Assembly: GCA_944472135.2 (NCBI GenBank)
Contig: OX235263.1
Location: 33,657,379-33,721,378, forward strand
Reading direction: 5' to 3'
Source: Trichobilharzia regenti
Lineage: Eukaryota; Platyhelminthes; Trematoda; Strigeidida; Schistosomatidae
Length of the DNA stretch: 64,000 nt
Shown here: positions 1-11,554 of the stretch, in pieces
Position numbering within the stretch: position 1 is the first letter of the stretch
Layout: each line of letters starts with the position of its first letter
Made by a program: the position numbers and the translations under genes
The notes under the pieces: generated by a model
Databases searched by the model: none
Told to the model about the DNA's origin: nothing
What the model saw: the letters and a program-made list of their open reading frames with translations, nothing else

Positions 1-217
1 AAGAAGCTGTAATCTGACCACGACTGTCTTTATAAACATAAGTCTCTGTTGTAAAGCTGACTGATGGCTTATCCTGGCCGACTAGGATTCATTGACCAGG
101 AGGCTGTCAATTAGGCTCCAACTATTGAGGGAATAATGTTGACCTTACGGCTCTTTATGCTGATATTTACGTAAATTATAGGATGAATAATTATTATTAT
201 TATTATTATTGTATCCT

Positions 218-724
218 TTAGTTCCTAGAGGAACATAGGGCTTCAGCTGCGCACCTCCATTGACTTCTGTTTTTTGACAACTTTTTCACCCTGCTCCAGG
301 TCTGCCCACATGCTTTCATCTCCTCTTCACATGACCTCCTCCAAGTCACCCTTGGACGACCAACTCGCCGCCTCCCTTTCGGGTTCCACTCGAGGGCTTG
401 TCTAGTGATGTCACTTGTTGGTTTCCTCAGCGTATGGCCAATCCATCTCCATTTCTTTCTGCCTATTTGTTTAACAATCGGTTCCTGATTGGTTCGCTCC
501 CAGAGATCCCTGTTGCTGATCTTTTCTGGCCATCTGATCTTGAGTATTGAGCGGAGACAGTTGTTAATGAAGGTTTGAAGTTTGTTTGAGATGCTCTTTA
601 TGACTCGCCAAGTCTCTGATCCGTATAGTAGCACTGACTTCACATTGGAGTTGAAAATCCGGATCTTATTTTTGATGCTGAATGCTGTTGACCTCCACAC
701 ATGAATAATTATAGTGATATACAA
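218..724 (-). pseudogene. RTE-clade LINE reverse transcriptase, C-terminal fragment
   Basis: An uninterrupted 168-codon frame covers the region behind the RT palm of an RTE-clade non-LTR retrotransposon (SR2-like in schistosomes). Landmarks in order are VLLYGSETW (residue 31 on), WPEKISNRDLW, RWIGHTLR, GRRRVGRPRVTWRR and the terminal ALCSSRN. The endonuclease and the catalytic FADD box are missing, so this is a 5'-truncated copy and cannot work alone. The last codons form the GTTCC/GGAAC palindrome and run into an (AAT)n tail at 190-215, which is the element's 3' end. Related ends recur near 5860, 14345, 20590, 27600 and 48560. The clade call is from motif recognition. Confidence 0.8.
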
Positions 725-2149
725 TTTTCATCGTAAAACATGGTCATTTCATACTTAGAGAATCCAAAACCCTACCACATTTTGAAGTCAGCTCCGAGAA
801 TGTTATCTAGAAAAACAATGAAAGTTTCACTATGAAATCATACAGCTGAGAAAAGAAAGCCCTAAATTATCCTTCATATTCAACAGGGAATCCAACTGGA
901 AAGCTTTCTATAACATGAATATTAAGACATCTTAAAAGGCTGTTAAATCAACGTGTTTATTGTTGTAACCACTGACAGTGACGCGTATGAATATGCAATA
1001 CGCGCTAGTCTTGCACAGAACGGACATATAAGTATTTATAAATAAAGGAGGTTGATTTTATTGAAAATGACATACTACTGATTAGTGTTTCACTGATGTC
1101 AGTTGTAAATGTGTGAAATTTATCATTTATGACACCTATCAACTGTCAATGTGTTTTTAAGTAGTTTTATAATAAATGTATATTCTGAATAATAGAAAGT
1201 ATGCATGCATTTGACACCTGATTAATTTTTAAATCAAGTACTTCAGGTCTAACAATAACAGTGTCATTGTACAGAAAATTGAAAAATGCATTGTTTCCGG
1301 TTAGTTCAACTGAATGTCTGTCAGGATATATATTACAAGTTGTGAAATATAAAGTGACATTTGATGACCAACTAATGCTGTCAACTCTAAACAGTAGATC
1401 ATAAAGTGTAAGATGGTTTCTTCTTCCCATGGAAGCGTTAAAAAACTGATGTTCACACAGTGGTATTCTAGTGAGAAGACAAAATCAAATTTGAAGCTGT
1501 TGAATGGATTTTTCAATAAGGTGACAAATTGCTTTAAGTAGTAAAAGAATGTAAAAATAAAAACGTTGTGTGGTATTTAATTAATTTTCAATACGTGAGT
1601 CAATGGTACAGTGAATAGAACTTAATTAACACAGTTTACTTGTATACAGCCTACGATAATTCTCTGTGAGGATTTAAAGGTGATTCGATTTCTTTTCATT
1701 TTTAAAACTAAAACCTTATGAACTGTAGTGGGTATTTGAAAAGGTTTCTGTTCCACGATTGAAATTAAATGTTATGTTACTAATAGCTACTTTCAAGTGT
1801 TGAGGTATACTATAATCTTGCATGCGTTTCAAGGAGGGGGGGAGGGGAAATGAAAACTTGTGATCAGAGATGTAGGTGTCACTTACACATGTGTGGGGTG
1901 TCATTCAGACAGTCAATGTTTACGTTTATATATATACATATTATAATATGTATAAGTATATAAGTACCCATGGCAGTGTGTAAGCACTAATGCTTTATTC
2001 AAATCAGTAATTTCGCCATCAGTTAATGTGAGTTTGTTAATGATTTAACACTCATTAAGCTGTGATAAAGATATATGACGTTAGTGTAAGGGAATAATCG
2101 TTAAAGAAATCCTTCCTCAACAATTTAATTACAAAATAGATAATTATTT
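725..2149. other. AT-rich stretch, no recognised gene
   Basis: Short overlapping minus-strand open frames (1167-1430, 1301-1516, 1716-1904) have no recognisable motif and look like chance. No tRNA-like heads, RT or endonuclease signatures were seen. Confidence 0.5.
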
Positions 2150-3440
2150 GGATGTTTCAGCTAACTTTGCCGTTATTATCCTCTTTTTTTCTCCTAGACC
2201 GTATATCATTGGTCTGACGCCCGCATATCATATGATATGTTAACATGATCCCCATTATTTGTTTTCATTCCCCTTTAGTCTGCAATTATAATGTTTTCAG
2301 ATGGCATCATGAACTGATATCGGTTAGAGAACCAAAAAAAAACCCGGGAGTACTGAACAACTGCTTCGTCCTAGTTTGGGAGTCTTCTGCAGTATGCACT
2401 CAATGAGCTTTGAATCCATGACCTTCTGGTCACAATGTGATCTCTTAGACCATTAAGTCACTGTGACCCTATCCAATGGTTCATGAATTGGAACTTCTGC
2501 CTACTCATAATATGGCGCAACAACTAGCGAATGTCATCGGACAGTATTTGTCCTCACACCCAACCTACTGTATCCTAGTAGTACCCAGGTGACTACCTAC
2601 TTGATAAAATGCGCTAGGTTGCGCCATACATGAATAGGCAGAAGTTAAGATTCATAGACCATTGGATAGGGTCCCAGTGGCTTAATAGTCTAAGAGCTCG
2701 CATTGTGACCAAAAAGTGGTGGGTTCAAACCTCACTGGGTGCGTACCACTGAAGACTCTCAAACTAGGACGAAGCAGCTGTTGAGTACTCTCGGGTTTTC
2801 TGATAATCTTCTAACTGATGTCATTTCATGATAAAACCTTGAAACCAATCAAATCCCTGAAAACCAACACTTGAATTTCTTTTTTTTGGGTTGTGCCAGA
2901 CATTGATAATGTGTTGTTTTACGCTGTGATTTTGTTTGAATGAGTCATGGTCATTCTGACCTTGAAATGTCTGGGGGTAATTGTTGGTGTGTGATTTTAG
3001 CGGAAAGAGTTCTAAGTGCACCTTGTTAGGACTATTCTTCTTGATTCTCAGGTACCTCATATGCCTATTTTTGGTTAAATAGTTTTGTTGTGTAGTGTTC
3101 TCGTTTTGTATTCAGGAAAAGCACAACAGAAGACATAAGCAGGTGAAGACGTGCAGTTGAAGCCCTATGTCCCACCAGGAACTCAAGGGAACAATAAATA
3201 TAATTCAAGAAGCAATTGGTTCTGTATAGCTACTTAGCACCATTGTTGAGGTCATTTCCATTATTTTGTATGTGATCGCTGTTGAACGGCACCTCAGATT
3301 TTACGGAGAATAACTGTATTCTCACTGTCATTGGGATATTTTTGCACTGTTAGTAACTCAACGAATTTCCGGTTACCTATACAGCAGAACGTGAAGATTG
3401 TTTTCCCACATTTAGACCATAATACGTTAGTTTTGGTGAC
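2150..3440. repeat. Repeat X, copy 1, split by an H1 SINE pair
   Basis: Segments 2150-2312 and about 2855-3440 match, in the same order, a continuous copy at 25600-26190 and an inverted copy at 6180-6800. Shared landmarks are TTTCTCCTAGAC, ATAATGTGTTGTTTTACG and the far end ACCATAATACGTTAGTTTT. The 540 bp between the two halves is an H1 inverted pair, so the H1 insertion is the younger event. One edge of the family reads TGTAACGAC, which would suit an LTR, but no second LTR or coding part was found. Class unknown. Confidence 0.55.
2313..2822. mobile_element. H1 hammerhead SINE, head-to-head inverted pair
   Basis: The left arm (about 2313-2523) is an H1 copy on the minus strand. The right arm (about 2616-2822) is an H1 copy on the plus strand, giving a fold-back with roughly 200-bp arms and a 90-bp loop. 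The right arm shows the tRNA-like A-box region GTCCCAGTGGCTTAATAG, the B-box-like GGGTTCAAACC, then CTGAAGA, a CAAACTAGGAC hairpin half and GAAG (hammerhead core with the GAAA box mutated). Both ribozyme ends face outward. Confidence 0.75.
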
Positions 3441-4574
3441 TACAGTCAGTGTTATGTGAGTTTAGCATACAAAGAACAAGGGTTTTACATTATCATGCTC
3501 TGATGTATGAAATAATGACCTTTGGTGTAAGTTGGTTACAGGCAGTCGGTAAAGAAACCATGGACACAGGTTTCTCGCCTATTGGCATTCATAGGCAAGC
3601 CGTATCTGCAACTTCTTATGTGCAGTTTTCGCGCCACCCAACGCTACTCTCAAACAGCCATACAGCTGAGCTCTTCTGAAATAAAACACTTGGCTTTCCA
3701 TTGGTATCTGTTTGTTAAACAGCCCATAGCACATACAACGTTTAAATTTTCACGCAGACATGAGTTAACATTTGGCAATATCCCTTTTTTTTACAAGATA
3801 ACAACCAGAAGATAAGATAGCAAGGATTCATTCATAAATGTTGTTGCTTAAATCAAAAACCCATAGGTTCGTCCGTTGGAATACGTTATCAGTAAAAAAA
3901 ATAACAAATACTACATTCAGATAATGTACCAAAACCATAATTATTGCGAAGTGAATGACATGCCATATGTTAAAATAAAGATTAAATTTAAAGCATACAA
4001 AACACAGAAGAAAGGTTATAAAAAACGACACTGGTTAAACTGAATATCTAAATTCTGTTTGTGACATAATTACTAACTAACCTTTTAAATATGACCACTT
4101 TGTAGGCTTTTCTGTTATTTTTGATAATATTCTGAATAAATTACATGCGTTTATATAAGTTATCACCTAATGTTACGGGAGGTACTTTTTATTTCGTAAA
4201 TTTTGATGTTTACTGTCAATTGTTTTTGAGACATTTGTTGTTTCTTTTTCTTAGTTTGTCGCCACTGTGGCTTACCTTTAGAAGAAAAATAAATCTTACT
4301 AACACTATGTTTATTAATCATAAAAGCAATGACATATATTATGCCAGTAGTGCAACTGCATTTAAAATATACGATAGAATACTCTTTTTATGGCTATTGA
4401 TGTAAACTAGCTGAAGTAGTATACACTTAGTACAGTATGTCTCGTAAAAAGATTCCTGATTCAACGTATGGTGATCACCTTGTTTATAATTTGTTATTAT
4501 TTTCTTAGAATTCAGTTTCCTTCCCAGTGGAATATGTGGCTTCCTACTAGTGCTTCGAAGTTTCATTAGAAAAG
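3441..4574. other. No recognised gene; one small repeat fragment
   Basis: About 3530-3625 resembles the tRNA-like repeat at 24045-24250 (shared CATGGACACAGG/CTTGGACATAGG-type block and GGCATTCATAGGCA). The hydrophobic minus frame at 3828-4031 and the frames at 4145-4405 and 4339-4566 have low-complexity composition and no family signature. Confidence 0.4.
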
Positions 4575-4735
4575 ATGTGTTTACGGGATTGAGCTGCTAG
4601 CCGCACGCCCAAACTTTCCTGTTTGCCGGATTATCACTGGCCAAGCGGTGTATAGGTATGCGTCATCCGGGGATGGAACCAGAACCACTTGCGTGGTTGA
4701 CCAGTATTCTACCACTAAGCCTTTGACACCTATGT
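4575..4735 (-). mobile_element. SINE-R fragment
   Basis: A partial minus-strand copy. On the minus strand the tRNA-like head starts near 4730 with a degenerate A-box, followed by ACGCAAGTGGTTCTGGTTCC and the SINE-R body GGATAATCCGGCAAACAGG. The RTE-type tail is missing. Confidence 0.55.
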
Positions 4736-4835
4736 AATTATTATATAAATATATCCTTATTTTAAGATAATTAAAGATAAAATGTCACTATGACAAATAC
4801 TTTTCAATCCTAATATTATTAATTATTATTATTAT

Positions 4836-5066
4836 TTTATTCCTTTACGTTTCAAGTGGAATATACAGCTTCAAGCTAGATCTTTAATGTTTTGTTAGCA
4901 GTGGTCATATGTTAACAAGGTGTGATTGCTGGCCTCACGTCCAACTCTTTCTCTTTACCTGCCATACTACCGGCTTAGTCAGGTAGAGGAATTCATCAGT
5001 TAAGGACTGAATCCCAGATCATGTGCATGGTTGGTTAACGTTCTACTATTGAGACATCAATGCACA
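4836..5066 (-). mobile_element. SINE-R (tRNA-headed, RTE-tailed SINE)
   Basis: On the minus strand it reads from a tRNA-like head near 5066, through a body with CCTGACTAAGCCGGTAGTAT, to a tail ending in GGAACGTAAAGG-like sequence at 4840-4860 with (AAT)n beyond. The tail copies the end of the RTE LINE seen at 218, which is how such SINEs borrow LINE reverse transcriptase. The head is diverged. Confidence 0.65.
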
Positions 5067-5392
5067 ATATTACTAATATTTTCAGCAAAACTTGAGAATC
5101 AAGAAGTCGGTGAAAGTTATCAGAAAAGTAGTTAAGTTGTTTATAATCATTTTTGTAACACAAAGTTTTAGTTTAACAGTTCAAAAGTAAGGCATTATAT
5201 TTTTAGAAGTTTCAGTCAAAAGTTGAGAAAAGTGAAGTAAGAAAAGATAAGTGTGGTAAAAGCCACGTACATCGATCAGAATGGGGAATCATCTCTAAAC
5301 ATAGTTAATCGGGTGAAATTGGAACGAATACTCCAGTAGATTTTGATCCAAAGGATGAGAATCACCATGATAAAAATCCCCATTTAGACATC

Positions 5393-5592
5393 TAGAAAAC
5401 AGAAAGATTAAGCGAAGAAATATTTATTTTTCAATTAGATCCTCATTTCTGGCTCTAATGTAGTATATACAGCATTAACAAACGTATCGCCACTTCATTG
5501 GTAAATTGTTGTGTACATATTAGAGTAGAACCAGAGATGAGGATCTAATTGAAAAGTAAATATTTCTTCGCTCAATCTTTCTGTTTTCTAAA
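5393..5592. repeat. Inverted pair of PLE 3' termini
   Basis: Arms 5393-5457 and 5522-5592 are inverted copies (AAATATTTCTTCGCT, GATGAGGATCTAATTGAAAA) around a 65-bp loop. Each arm matches the terminal block of PLE-E/PLE-F-type elements (also at 47860-47905), including the GAAAA that follows the second hammerhead-like helix. The termini point outward. It looks like the minimal remnant of a head-to-head PLE insertion. Confidence 0.55.
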
Positions 5593-5619
5593 TATATAGG
5601 AGTTAGGGATGGATCGGAC

Positions 5620-5882
5620 ATACGTTGCGGAGGTCGTCGATCGGCATCGCGCGCAATGCAGGCCATTGCTTGAGTGGACTTCCAATGGGAAGGGATGAGT
5701 GCATCATCAGTGTGAGATTGGCATAGAGGAGATCGTGTGAATTGGTACAGGTGAGAGATAATGGGCAGTCATGGCCTCAGCTGAAGACGATAGCAGAAAA
5801 CAGAAGAAAGAAACGTTGAGACGCGTTGTAGAAGGCCTATGTTCCCTTCGAGACCCAGGGGAATAATAATATTATAATAAAT
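5620..5882 (+). pseudogene. RTE LINE 3' end, degenerate
   Basis: Plus-strand counterpart of the 218-724 ORF end. It holds the remnant of the GRPRVTWRR region (GGCATAGAGGAGATCGTG) and ends in GAAGGCCTATGTTCCC, GGGGAATAATAATATTATAA. Many frameshifts and stops; only the last ~80 codons are represented. Confidence 0.65.
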
Positions 5883-6179
5883 AGCAGATAAGAATTGTAT
5901 AAGGATGAAACCGTATGGAAACAAAAGGCTTAGTAGTTTATTAGCATTTCATGTGAGTATTAGATCTGAGAATTTTTTAATCTTTCAATCATTATCAAAA
6001 TCATCATGTGCATTAACAATTCTCATACGCAAGCTTTGAACAAATTAAGTAGGTCACGAAATGCTGCTTGTTTATATTCATTACGCGGAATTTTGAAGTA
6101 ATTTCAGAGAAAAAATGTTTTTGATTATTTCATTGTTCATTTTGAATTCTCTCTTGCAGTAAAAACTGTGCTACAGAGT

Positions 6180-6800
6180 CTGTATAAAACTAGTGTAACG
6201 ACATAAACCAACATCTTGTGGTCTGAACGCAGGAAACTAATCTTTGCGTCCTACCACATTTCTAACCAAGAACTTCGGCGAGTTACGCGCAGTCAAAAAT
6301 GTCTCAACGATAGAAAAAAGACAGTAAATTCTGATGAAACCTGAGGTACCATTTAAAAATCATAAGTTATCAAGACGCAATTCGACCTCAACAATGCCAT
6401 CAGACAGCTATACATATCAAAATAAATAATATCAGCACAAGTACTATACAACAAAATCATTTAACAAGGTCAACCGTAAGAGTTATCATAGGATCAAGTA
6501 GAATATTTCCGACAAGCTGGGATCAAAACCGTGTCCATAAGAATCACACACCAAACGCTTTCTCCAGACTGTCCCAGCTCACAATGGCCTTGATTCAATC
6601 AAAAAAAGTTGCAGTCGTAAAACAACACATCATTAATGTCTCACACAACCAACCACAAAGACAAGAATTAGCATTAGAGAATAAACAGGGAGGAAGACAA
6701 ATAATGAGGATTAAGTCAAAATGTGATATGCAAATTTGAGAACTTTGATATATAGTCTAGGAGAAAAAACGATAATTAGAAATTTGAGTACACCATATTC
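6180..6800. repeat. Repeat X, copy 2 (inverted relative to copies 1 and 3)
   Basis: Begins with GTGTAACGACATAAACC and runs through AAACAACACATCATTAATG to AGTCTAGGAGAAAAAACG near 6770. It is the reverse complement of the copy at 25600-26190 along its length, with small indels. No coding capacity was recognised. Confidence 0.55.
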
Positions 6801-6986
6801 GCCATTTAATTATTTCTACATATTAAGCTTCAGTATTCACAAGTAGGAGATTTTAAGGTTTGACAACTAAATCCTTAACATTAAGTTACTTTCTTGGAAA
6901 TATCTTTTGGAAATAGACAAAAATCAAAACAGGTGATTAAACGAAGCGACTTTTTTCAACGAATCGATTATTGGGCTCTACAATCG

Positions 6987-7008
6987 TATATATATATATA
7001 TATATATA
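6987..7008. repeat. (TA)n microsatellite
   Basis: Eleven TA units directly beside the hammerhead-like PLE-E terminus. PLE-E at 39150-39181 has a TA run at the same place, so it may have arisen inside the element's 3' region. Confidence 0.9.
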
Positions 7009-8239
7009 GTGTGGTTGAGCAATTATATCTGTTGAGGGAAGTGAATCATAGGTGTGAATACATAAAATAATAATAGTATAAAATGCAACTAAAATATCTG
7101 TGATTATAATCTTAATTAAATGTCAGGTGGCAAAACAATTAATGTCATATGCAGAAAAATTCATAGAATGTGTAGATGCTGGAGGAGTTGAAAAAAATAA
7201 TGGGATTAGTAGGCAAATAAAATTTTTTAAATTTGCGTAAGATTGTGTGAAGTTTGTTAGCATAGAATTCAATGTTGCAAAATAAAATAACTTTAGACTG
7301 ACAAGTGGGACGGGTGAAATAATACCGGAGATAATTCAAAGGGAGAATAATAACAATAGTAACTGATGTAATGAAGGAAGAGTATAAAAATTGAATAAAC
7401 AAAACGAAAAATAAGCATAGCCGAAATATGTATGGGGATCATCATACTTTAGCATAGAGGCACAAAGATTACGAAAGTTGGAGGGGTTGAACGAACTTTT
7501 TATGTATACAAAGATTTTGCCAATGGCCAAAGCTTCAAGAAGGCAGGTGAGTTCGATACTTAATGATTTCAGCAGATTATTTTTCGACTTGTAGATGACT
7601 TTAAAGTTGAAGCTGTAGAGACAAGGTGATCAGCGTCCACCAAGTGTTCAATAATCGCGGTTCTTATAGCTCCACTTCCACCTATTCATAACCATGCTGA
7701 ATAGTGTTGTTGCACCCCCTTAGGCGAAATCTAATTCAAAGAACTAATACACCCAGCTCCACACTAGCAGGTAAATTTATAAACCCACATAGAGTTGGTC
7801 AACTGTGGGATCTTGACCTTCAGGTTACTGGACAGTAAGGGTTAGCTAGAAAACACTATTCTCACGATGCAACAGGAAATGTCTTTTCAGGGACTGTAAA
7901 ATTCTTCTATTATCGATTTCCACAGCTAAGTCGCCTTTGAATTCCGAGTTCATGTGGAGTATTTTCTCGCTTACGGATGTTAAGTTGCATTTCATAGTTT
8001 TGACTGCATATTCTTGTCTGTGAATCGTGGTAGAAATATATTTTCCACTGGGACTTTTCTTCGAAGATTCAACTCTTCCTCCACAGCATCAGGACTACAT
8101 ATGCGCCAAATGCGAGTAGCAGCTGACCTGATCACGTTTCATTTTCGGTCAGAGGATACCCAGCTGTAAAAACTTGTCAGTTGACCATTTCATGACAACT
8201 TTCTATAAATTCATGTCTTCAAAGTTCCATCAGTTCTCC

Positions 8240-8951
8240 TTGATATGTTTAAAACTAAGAATCACTTTTAGATTCGTTCGCCATTTCGATTGTGAACGTT
8301 ATCGCTATACTGCAAGTAATAAATGCGTTTAATACATTATTCAAATCCCTATCACAAATAACAAATTTGTCATTTGCATGCCTTTTATAAAGGTGAAAAC
8401 TTTTGATTGTTGACTTCAGTTGACCGTTTCCTAGACTGGCCATGAAACAGTCTTCAATGAGAGGACTCCATGGACAACTCATTGCAATACCGTCGTTTGT
8501 CAGTAGATTGTGTCACTGAAAGTAAATTGAACATTCAATGAACATTTCAAAAGCAGTTCTATCAAATCTGTAGTGGTATCCCTATATCCAATTTGTTATT
8601 TTCAATGCATTTCCATTTGAAACAAATCGTTTCTGTTAATGGAGCGTTTGTAAATAGGGATGCTAAATCCAAAGACAGCGTGTGTTTATTCGAAGCATTT
8701 GTATCCTGTATATATTCAACAAATTGCAAGGTGTCACGAAGGGAATGACTGGATACTTGTCCCCTGACAGGTTCGAGGATTTCAGCTAACCACTTTGCAA
8801 TTTGATGGTAAGGGAATCCACATTTACCAAGATACGATGAGTGGTAGGCCAGCTCTGTACATATTTGGTAGACCATAGAGTCTTGGTAATAAAGACCCGT
8901 TGGTCTGATCTTTTCATAAGGTTCTTCAAGAATGAGGTAATTTTTCATCAT
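8240..8951 (-). pseudogene. PLE-E reverse transcriptase fragment
   Basis: Two open stretches (8951-8562 and 8482-8255) encode consecutive parts of a Penelope RT. The first shows EKIRPTGLYYQDS (fingers), then LSLDLASLFTNAPLTETI. The second has MSCPWSPLIEDCFMASL followed by HLYKRHANDKFVICDRD, where the usual YVDD is HAND, so the first catalytic aspartate is replaced by asparagine. The 80 bp between them translates in frame-shifted form to the expected TNDGIAMS lead-in. Inactive by frameshift and by loss of a metal-binding residue. Confidence 0.8.
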
Positions 8952-9149
8952 ACTTTTTAAGGCTTCTGTAAGTCACTTTTCGACTATTCCTCTTCGTTTT
9001 ACTCGCTAAGTTTCGAGAAGTAGATTTAACATTTTATCGATTTAATTTTTACAGTTCATGATAACAACCTATACACCACCATTATCAGGCCGTGTTAATA
9101 GTATGTTTTCATTGTGTGTCACTAATTCAAGCTCTTCTTAGTGCTGGTT

Positions 9150-9380
9150 TGTCAGAAGACTTTGCATTTTTGGTTAAGCCTTAAGGCAGTGATTGCAAGA
9201 ATCAATGTTGTTTGATTTGAAACATTGAAATCGTGGTCAGAACACGGTATGAGATCAAACGTTCGACTGAGTATATTCTCAAAATGAACATGTTTTTCAA
9301 GCTTTTTGATACTCAGATCAACATCACGAAACTTTGAACCCATAGACAAGGATTCCATTTGCAATTTTAATAGATACATA
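9150..9380 (-). pseudogene. PLE-E N-terminal region
   Basis: An open stretch with KKLEKHVHFENILSRTFDL followed by alternating charged and leucine positions, ending ALRLNQKCKVF. It lies directly upstream of, and in the same direction as, the PLE-E RT. PLE proteins carry an alpha-helical N-terminal region before the RT, so position supports the call. Motif recognition is weak. Confidence 0.5.
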
Positions 9381-9791
9381 CGATTAAATAGGTTGAAAAG
9401 AGTCTCCTCACTGAATCACTTGTTTTTTGTCTTTATTAAATACATCCTCCGCATGAAACACATCTAGATAAGCGATAACTAGATGCTTAATCTAAAAATG
9501 AAAATTTTGTTGAAAATGCGTAGGAACTTGGCCATTTTGATTAAAGTATTTAGTCAGTAATCAACGAAAATATGCAACTTAATACACTGTTTGATGAAAT
9601 TAGAAAACTGATATTGGCGCTGACCGTCAAAATGAGCACCATTTCCATTTGTAGAATCCAATACACTGGAAAACAATCGTGCATAGTTGTAAGAAGGACT
9701 TAAATGTGTTTTCTTTTGCATTTTCGTCAGAACCTGAAGATAATATATTCCAATTGAATCATCAAAGGTTAAATGGATACTTAATACGTAT

Positions 9792-10034
9792 TGTGATGGT
9801 ATGATACAGACAATGTGTACCAACGAAAAGTGATTCTCACATATTTCTCACAGTTCATTATGGCATTCGCGACAGAATGCTATGTATATTTGAATATTCT
9901 ATTTCTTGTCGTTTGATGTAAACCAAAATCACACACTCAACGATTGGTTAACGAATATAAACTGTAGATATATAAACAGAGGTTTGTTTAATGAAAAAGA
10001 CTTTGGCTTCCTTGTCTTGCCTTCTACTGGTACA
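9792..10034 (+). repeat. Left LTR
   Basis: Aligns with 10457-10703 over its length: GATACAGACAATGTGT, GTTTGATGTAAACCAAAATC, CGATTGGTTAACGAATAT, CTTTGGCTTCC. The two LTRs are clearly diverged, so the insertion is old. Confidence 0.8.
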
Positions 10035-10134
10035 TTTGGTGTCACTGTCTGCCAACAAATGAAAAGCCTTTAACCCTAGAGTTTTTGATGAAGACACACG
10101 GATCTTTGGGTAGCATTTTGAGGCTGTTGCGCAG

Positions 10135-10450
10135 TTGAGTGGCGTTCAACATCCGTCAGCAATGAAGCTATTACTTGTAACGCTGGTGACAGGTGGGGCG
10201 AAGGTAGCATATGATAGTGTGAGGCGGAACACTGGCACTTACGCGCCAGGGTCATGTAAACTACTTCCAAAGTGGGAAAGACCATGCATAGTCACCGTGA
10301 GACGGGGTTACGTATATACAATCAGAAATGCAAACAAAGAGAAGTAGGTGAACTTCAGTGAACTCCGGAACTTGATACAGCAAGGAAAGCTAGCAAAGCC
10401 ATTAGCACGAAGAAGACTGAACCGACTTCAGTTGAAAGTAATTGACAGGA
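10135..10450 (+). pseudogene. LTR-element integrase C-terminal tail
   Basis: The frame from about 10195 reads a short basic domain with KLLPKWERPCIV and GYVYTIRNANKEK. It continues past one stop at 10345 as VNFSELRNLIQQGKLAKP and RRRLNRLQLKVIDRRR. In gypsy-type integrases the C-terminal domain carries K-L-x-P-x-W-x-G/R-P-[YF]-x-V and a later Y-x-I/V motif. The usual glycine is arginine here. It ends just before the polypurine tract, as expected for the end of pol. The frame before 10190 is not recognisable because of the internal deletion. Confidence 0.65.
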
Positions 10451-10456
10451 GACGAG

Positions 10457-10703
10457 TGTGTTAGTTTGATACAGACAATGTGTTCCAACGGAATATTATT
10501 TTCATATATTCCAACAGTTCAATACTGCATTAGCAAGATAATAATGTATGCATATTTCGAAATTCTATTTCATGTCTTTTGATGTAAACTAAAATCACAC
10601 GCTCAGTGATTGGTTAAAGAATATGAAACTATACGTATCTTAATAGCGGTTTTATCACTTGACAATATACCTTGGCTTCCGTAACTTGTATTCTGTTTTT
10701 ACA
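10457..10703 (+). repeat. Right LTR
   Basis: Starts TGTGTTAGTTTGATACAGAC and ends TTTTTACA, directly followed by the target duplication GTAT. Confidence 0.8.
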
Positions 10704-10707
10704 GTAT

Positions 10708-11500
10708 GACAAGCTTTAATTGCGCTTAAAGCAAAAACTGCAATATAACTCAAACATCTGAAAAGCAAAGTTTATAACTGAAGAAACACCTCAAGTTTAG
10801 CATTATATACGACGTTTGAAGACTCTCATTTCGTCTGTCTTTTCATTGCAAGTCTGCATCATACAGACAAATGTCTAACCAAAAGTGTCAAGAAGTATCA
10901 CGATATTATTAAAACAAGCCATAGAGTAAGTTATCAGATGTTACTTTGATGATTATATTCTGATAATTAATGTTTGCTTTTGTCCACTATGCGGAAGACC
11001 TGAAAAAGCAATGCTCTTCTTTGCTTTTGCGAAATATAATACTCAACTAGGTATTTTGAAGCGTTAGACATCATGTATACAATCAGTTATTCCTCTGATA
11101 TATTATGCTGAAGGGTGCATTTCAACGATGCGGAATAATGGATTAGAAGAAAAACGGTACAGATTACAGATGATATGAGCAAGTTTTTTTTTTACTAAGC
11201 TCACCCTCAGCTAATTATTTTTAAAAAAACCACATTCCTTTAAATTAGAGAAAAACCTTCTTTTCGGTGTTACACTTTTGTGGTTTAATTGATTTCGAGA
11301 AAGAGTGTTTTTTTTTAACGACTTCATGACGCAGTCGACCTTGAAAATAGATTTTTAATAGATTTAAATTCATCTAGGGGAATGGTGGACCAATACGCTT
11401 GGAAGTTTTTTCCAACGAATGTAGGCAATGACCATATGAAGCATATATCTAAAAAATAAATGAATTTCACACCATAAATGTAGATGACTACATGCAACAT
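10708..11500. other. No recognised feature
   Basis: AT-rich, stops in all frames, no tRNA-like or RT-like blocks seen. Confidence 0.5.
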
Positions 11501-11554
11501 ATAATACTCCACTAGCTCAGAATCCTGGGGATTGTGCTGTGTACCGCTGGTTGA

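Larger units (their letters stand above)
6945..9450 (-). mobile_element. PLE-E, the most complete Penelope-like element here
   Basis: On the minus strand, in order: an inverted terminal block (about 9390-9440, plus-oriented); an N-terminal PLE region (9380-9150, ending ALRLNQKCKVF); an RT region with RPTGL and SLFTNAPLTETI (8951-8562) and MSCPWSPLI (8482 on); a linker; a GIY-YIG endonuclease remnant (about 7800-7500, with LPSxxFGHWQN-type end); and a 3' terminal block with a hammerhead-like hairpin at 6945-6990. The reading frame is broken many times. The terminal blocks at 6945 and 9390 are in opposite orientation, an inverted-terminal arrangement. Copies: 38935-39965 and 55955-56950. Confidence 0.75.
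9792..10703 (+). mobile_element. Internally deleted LTR retrotransposon (gypsy-type), 912 bp
   Basis: Two similar direct repeats of 243 and 247 bp (starting TGTG, ending ACA) flank about 420 bp. A 4-bp GTAT duplication sits at 9788-9791 and 10704-10707. TTTGGTGTCACTG right after the left LTR looks like a primer binding site. The purine run GACAGGAGACGAG before the right LTR is a polypurine tract. Inside only an integrase C-terminus survives. Gag, protease, RT and most of integrase are deleted. This is a non-autonomous derivative or deletion relic, probably Ty3/gypsy class. Confidence 0.8.

Noticed and set aside
3828..4031. Hydrophobic 67-residue frame resembling a membrane protein
   Set aside because: T/A-rich DNA gives such Phe/Ile/Val-rich frames by chance; no splice context, conserved motif or second copy.
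9554..9823. 89-residue minus frame beside the LTR element
   Set aside because: No recognisable domain; it overlaps the left LTR edge and is not repeated elsewhere in the window.
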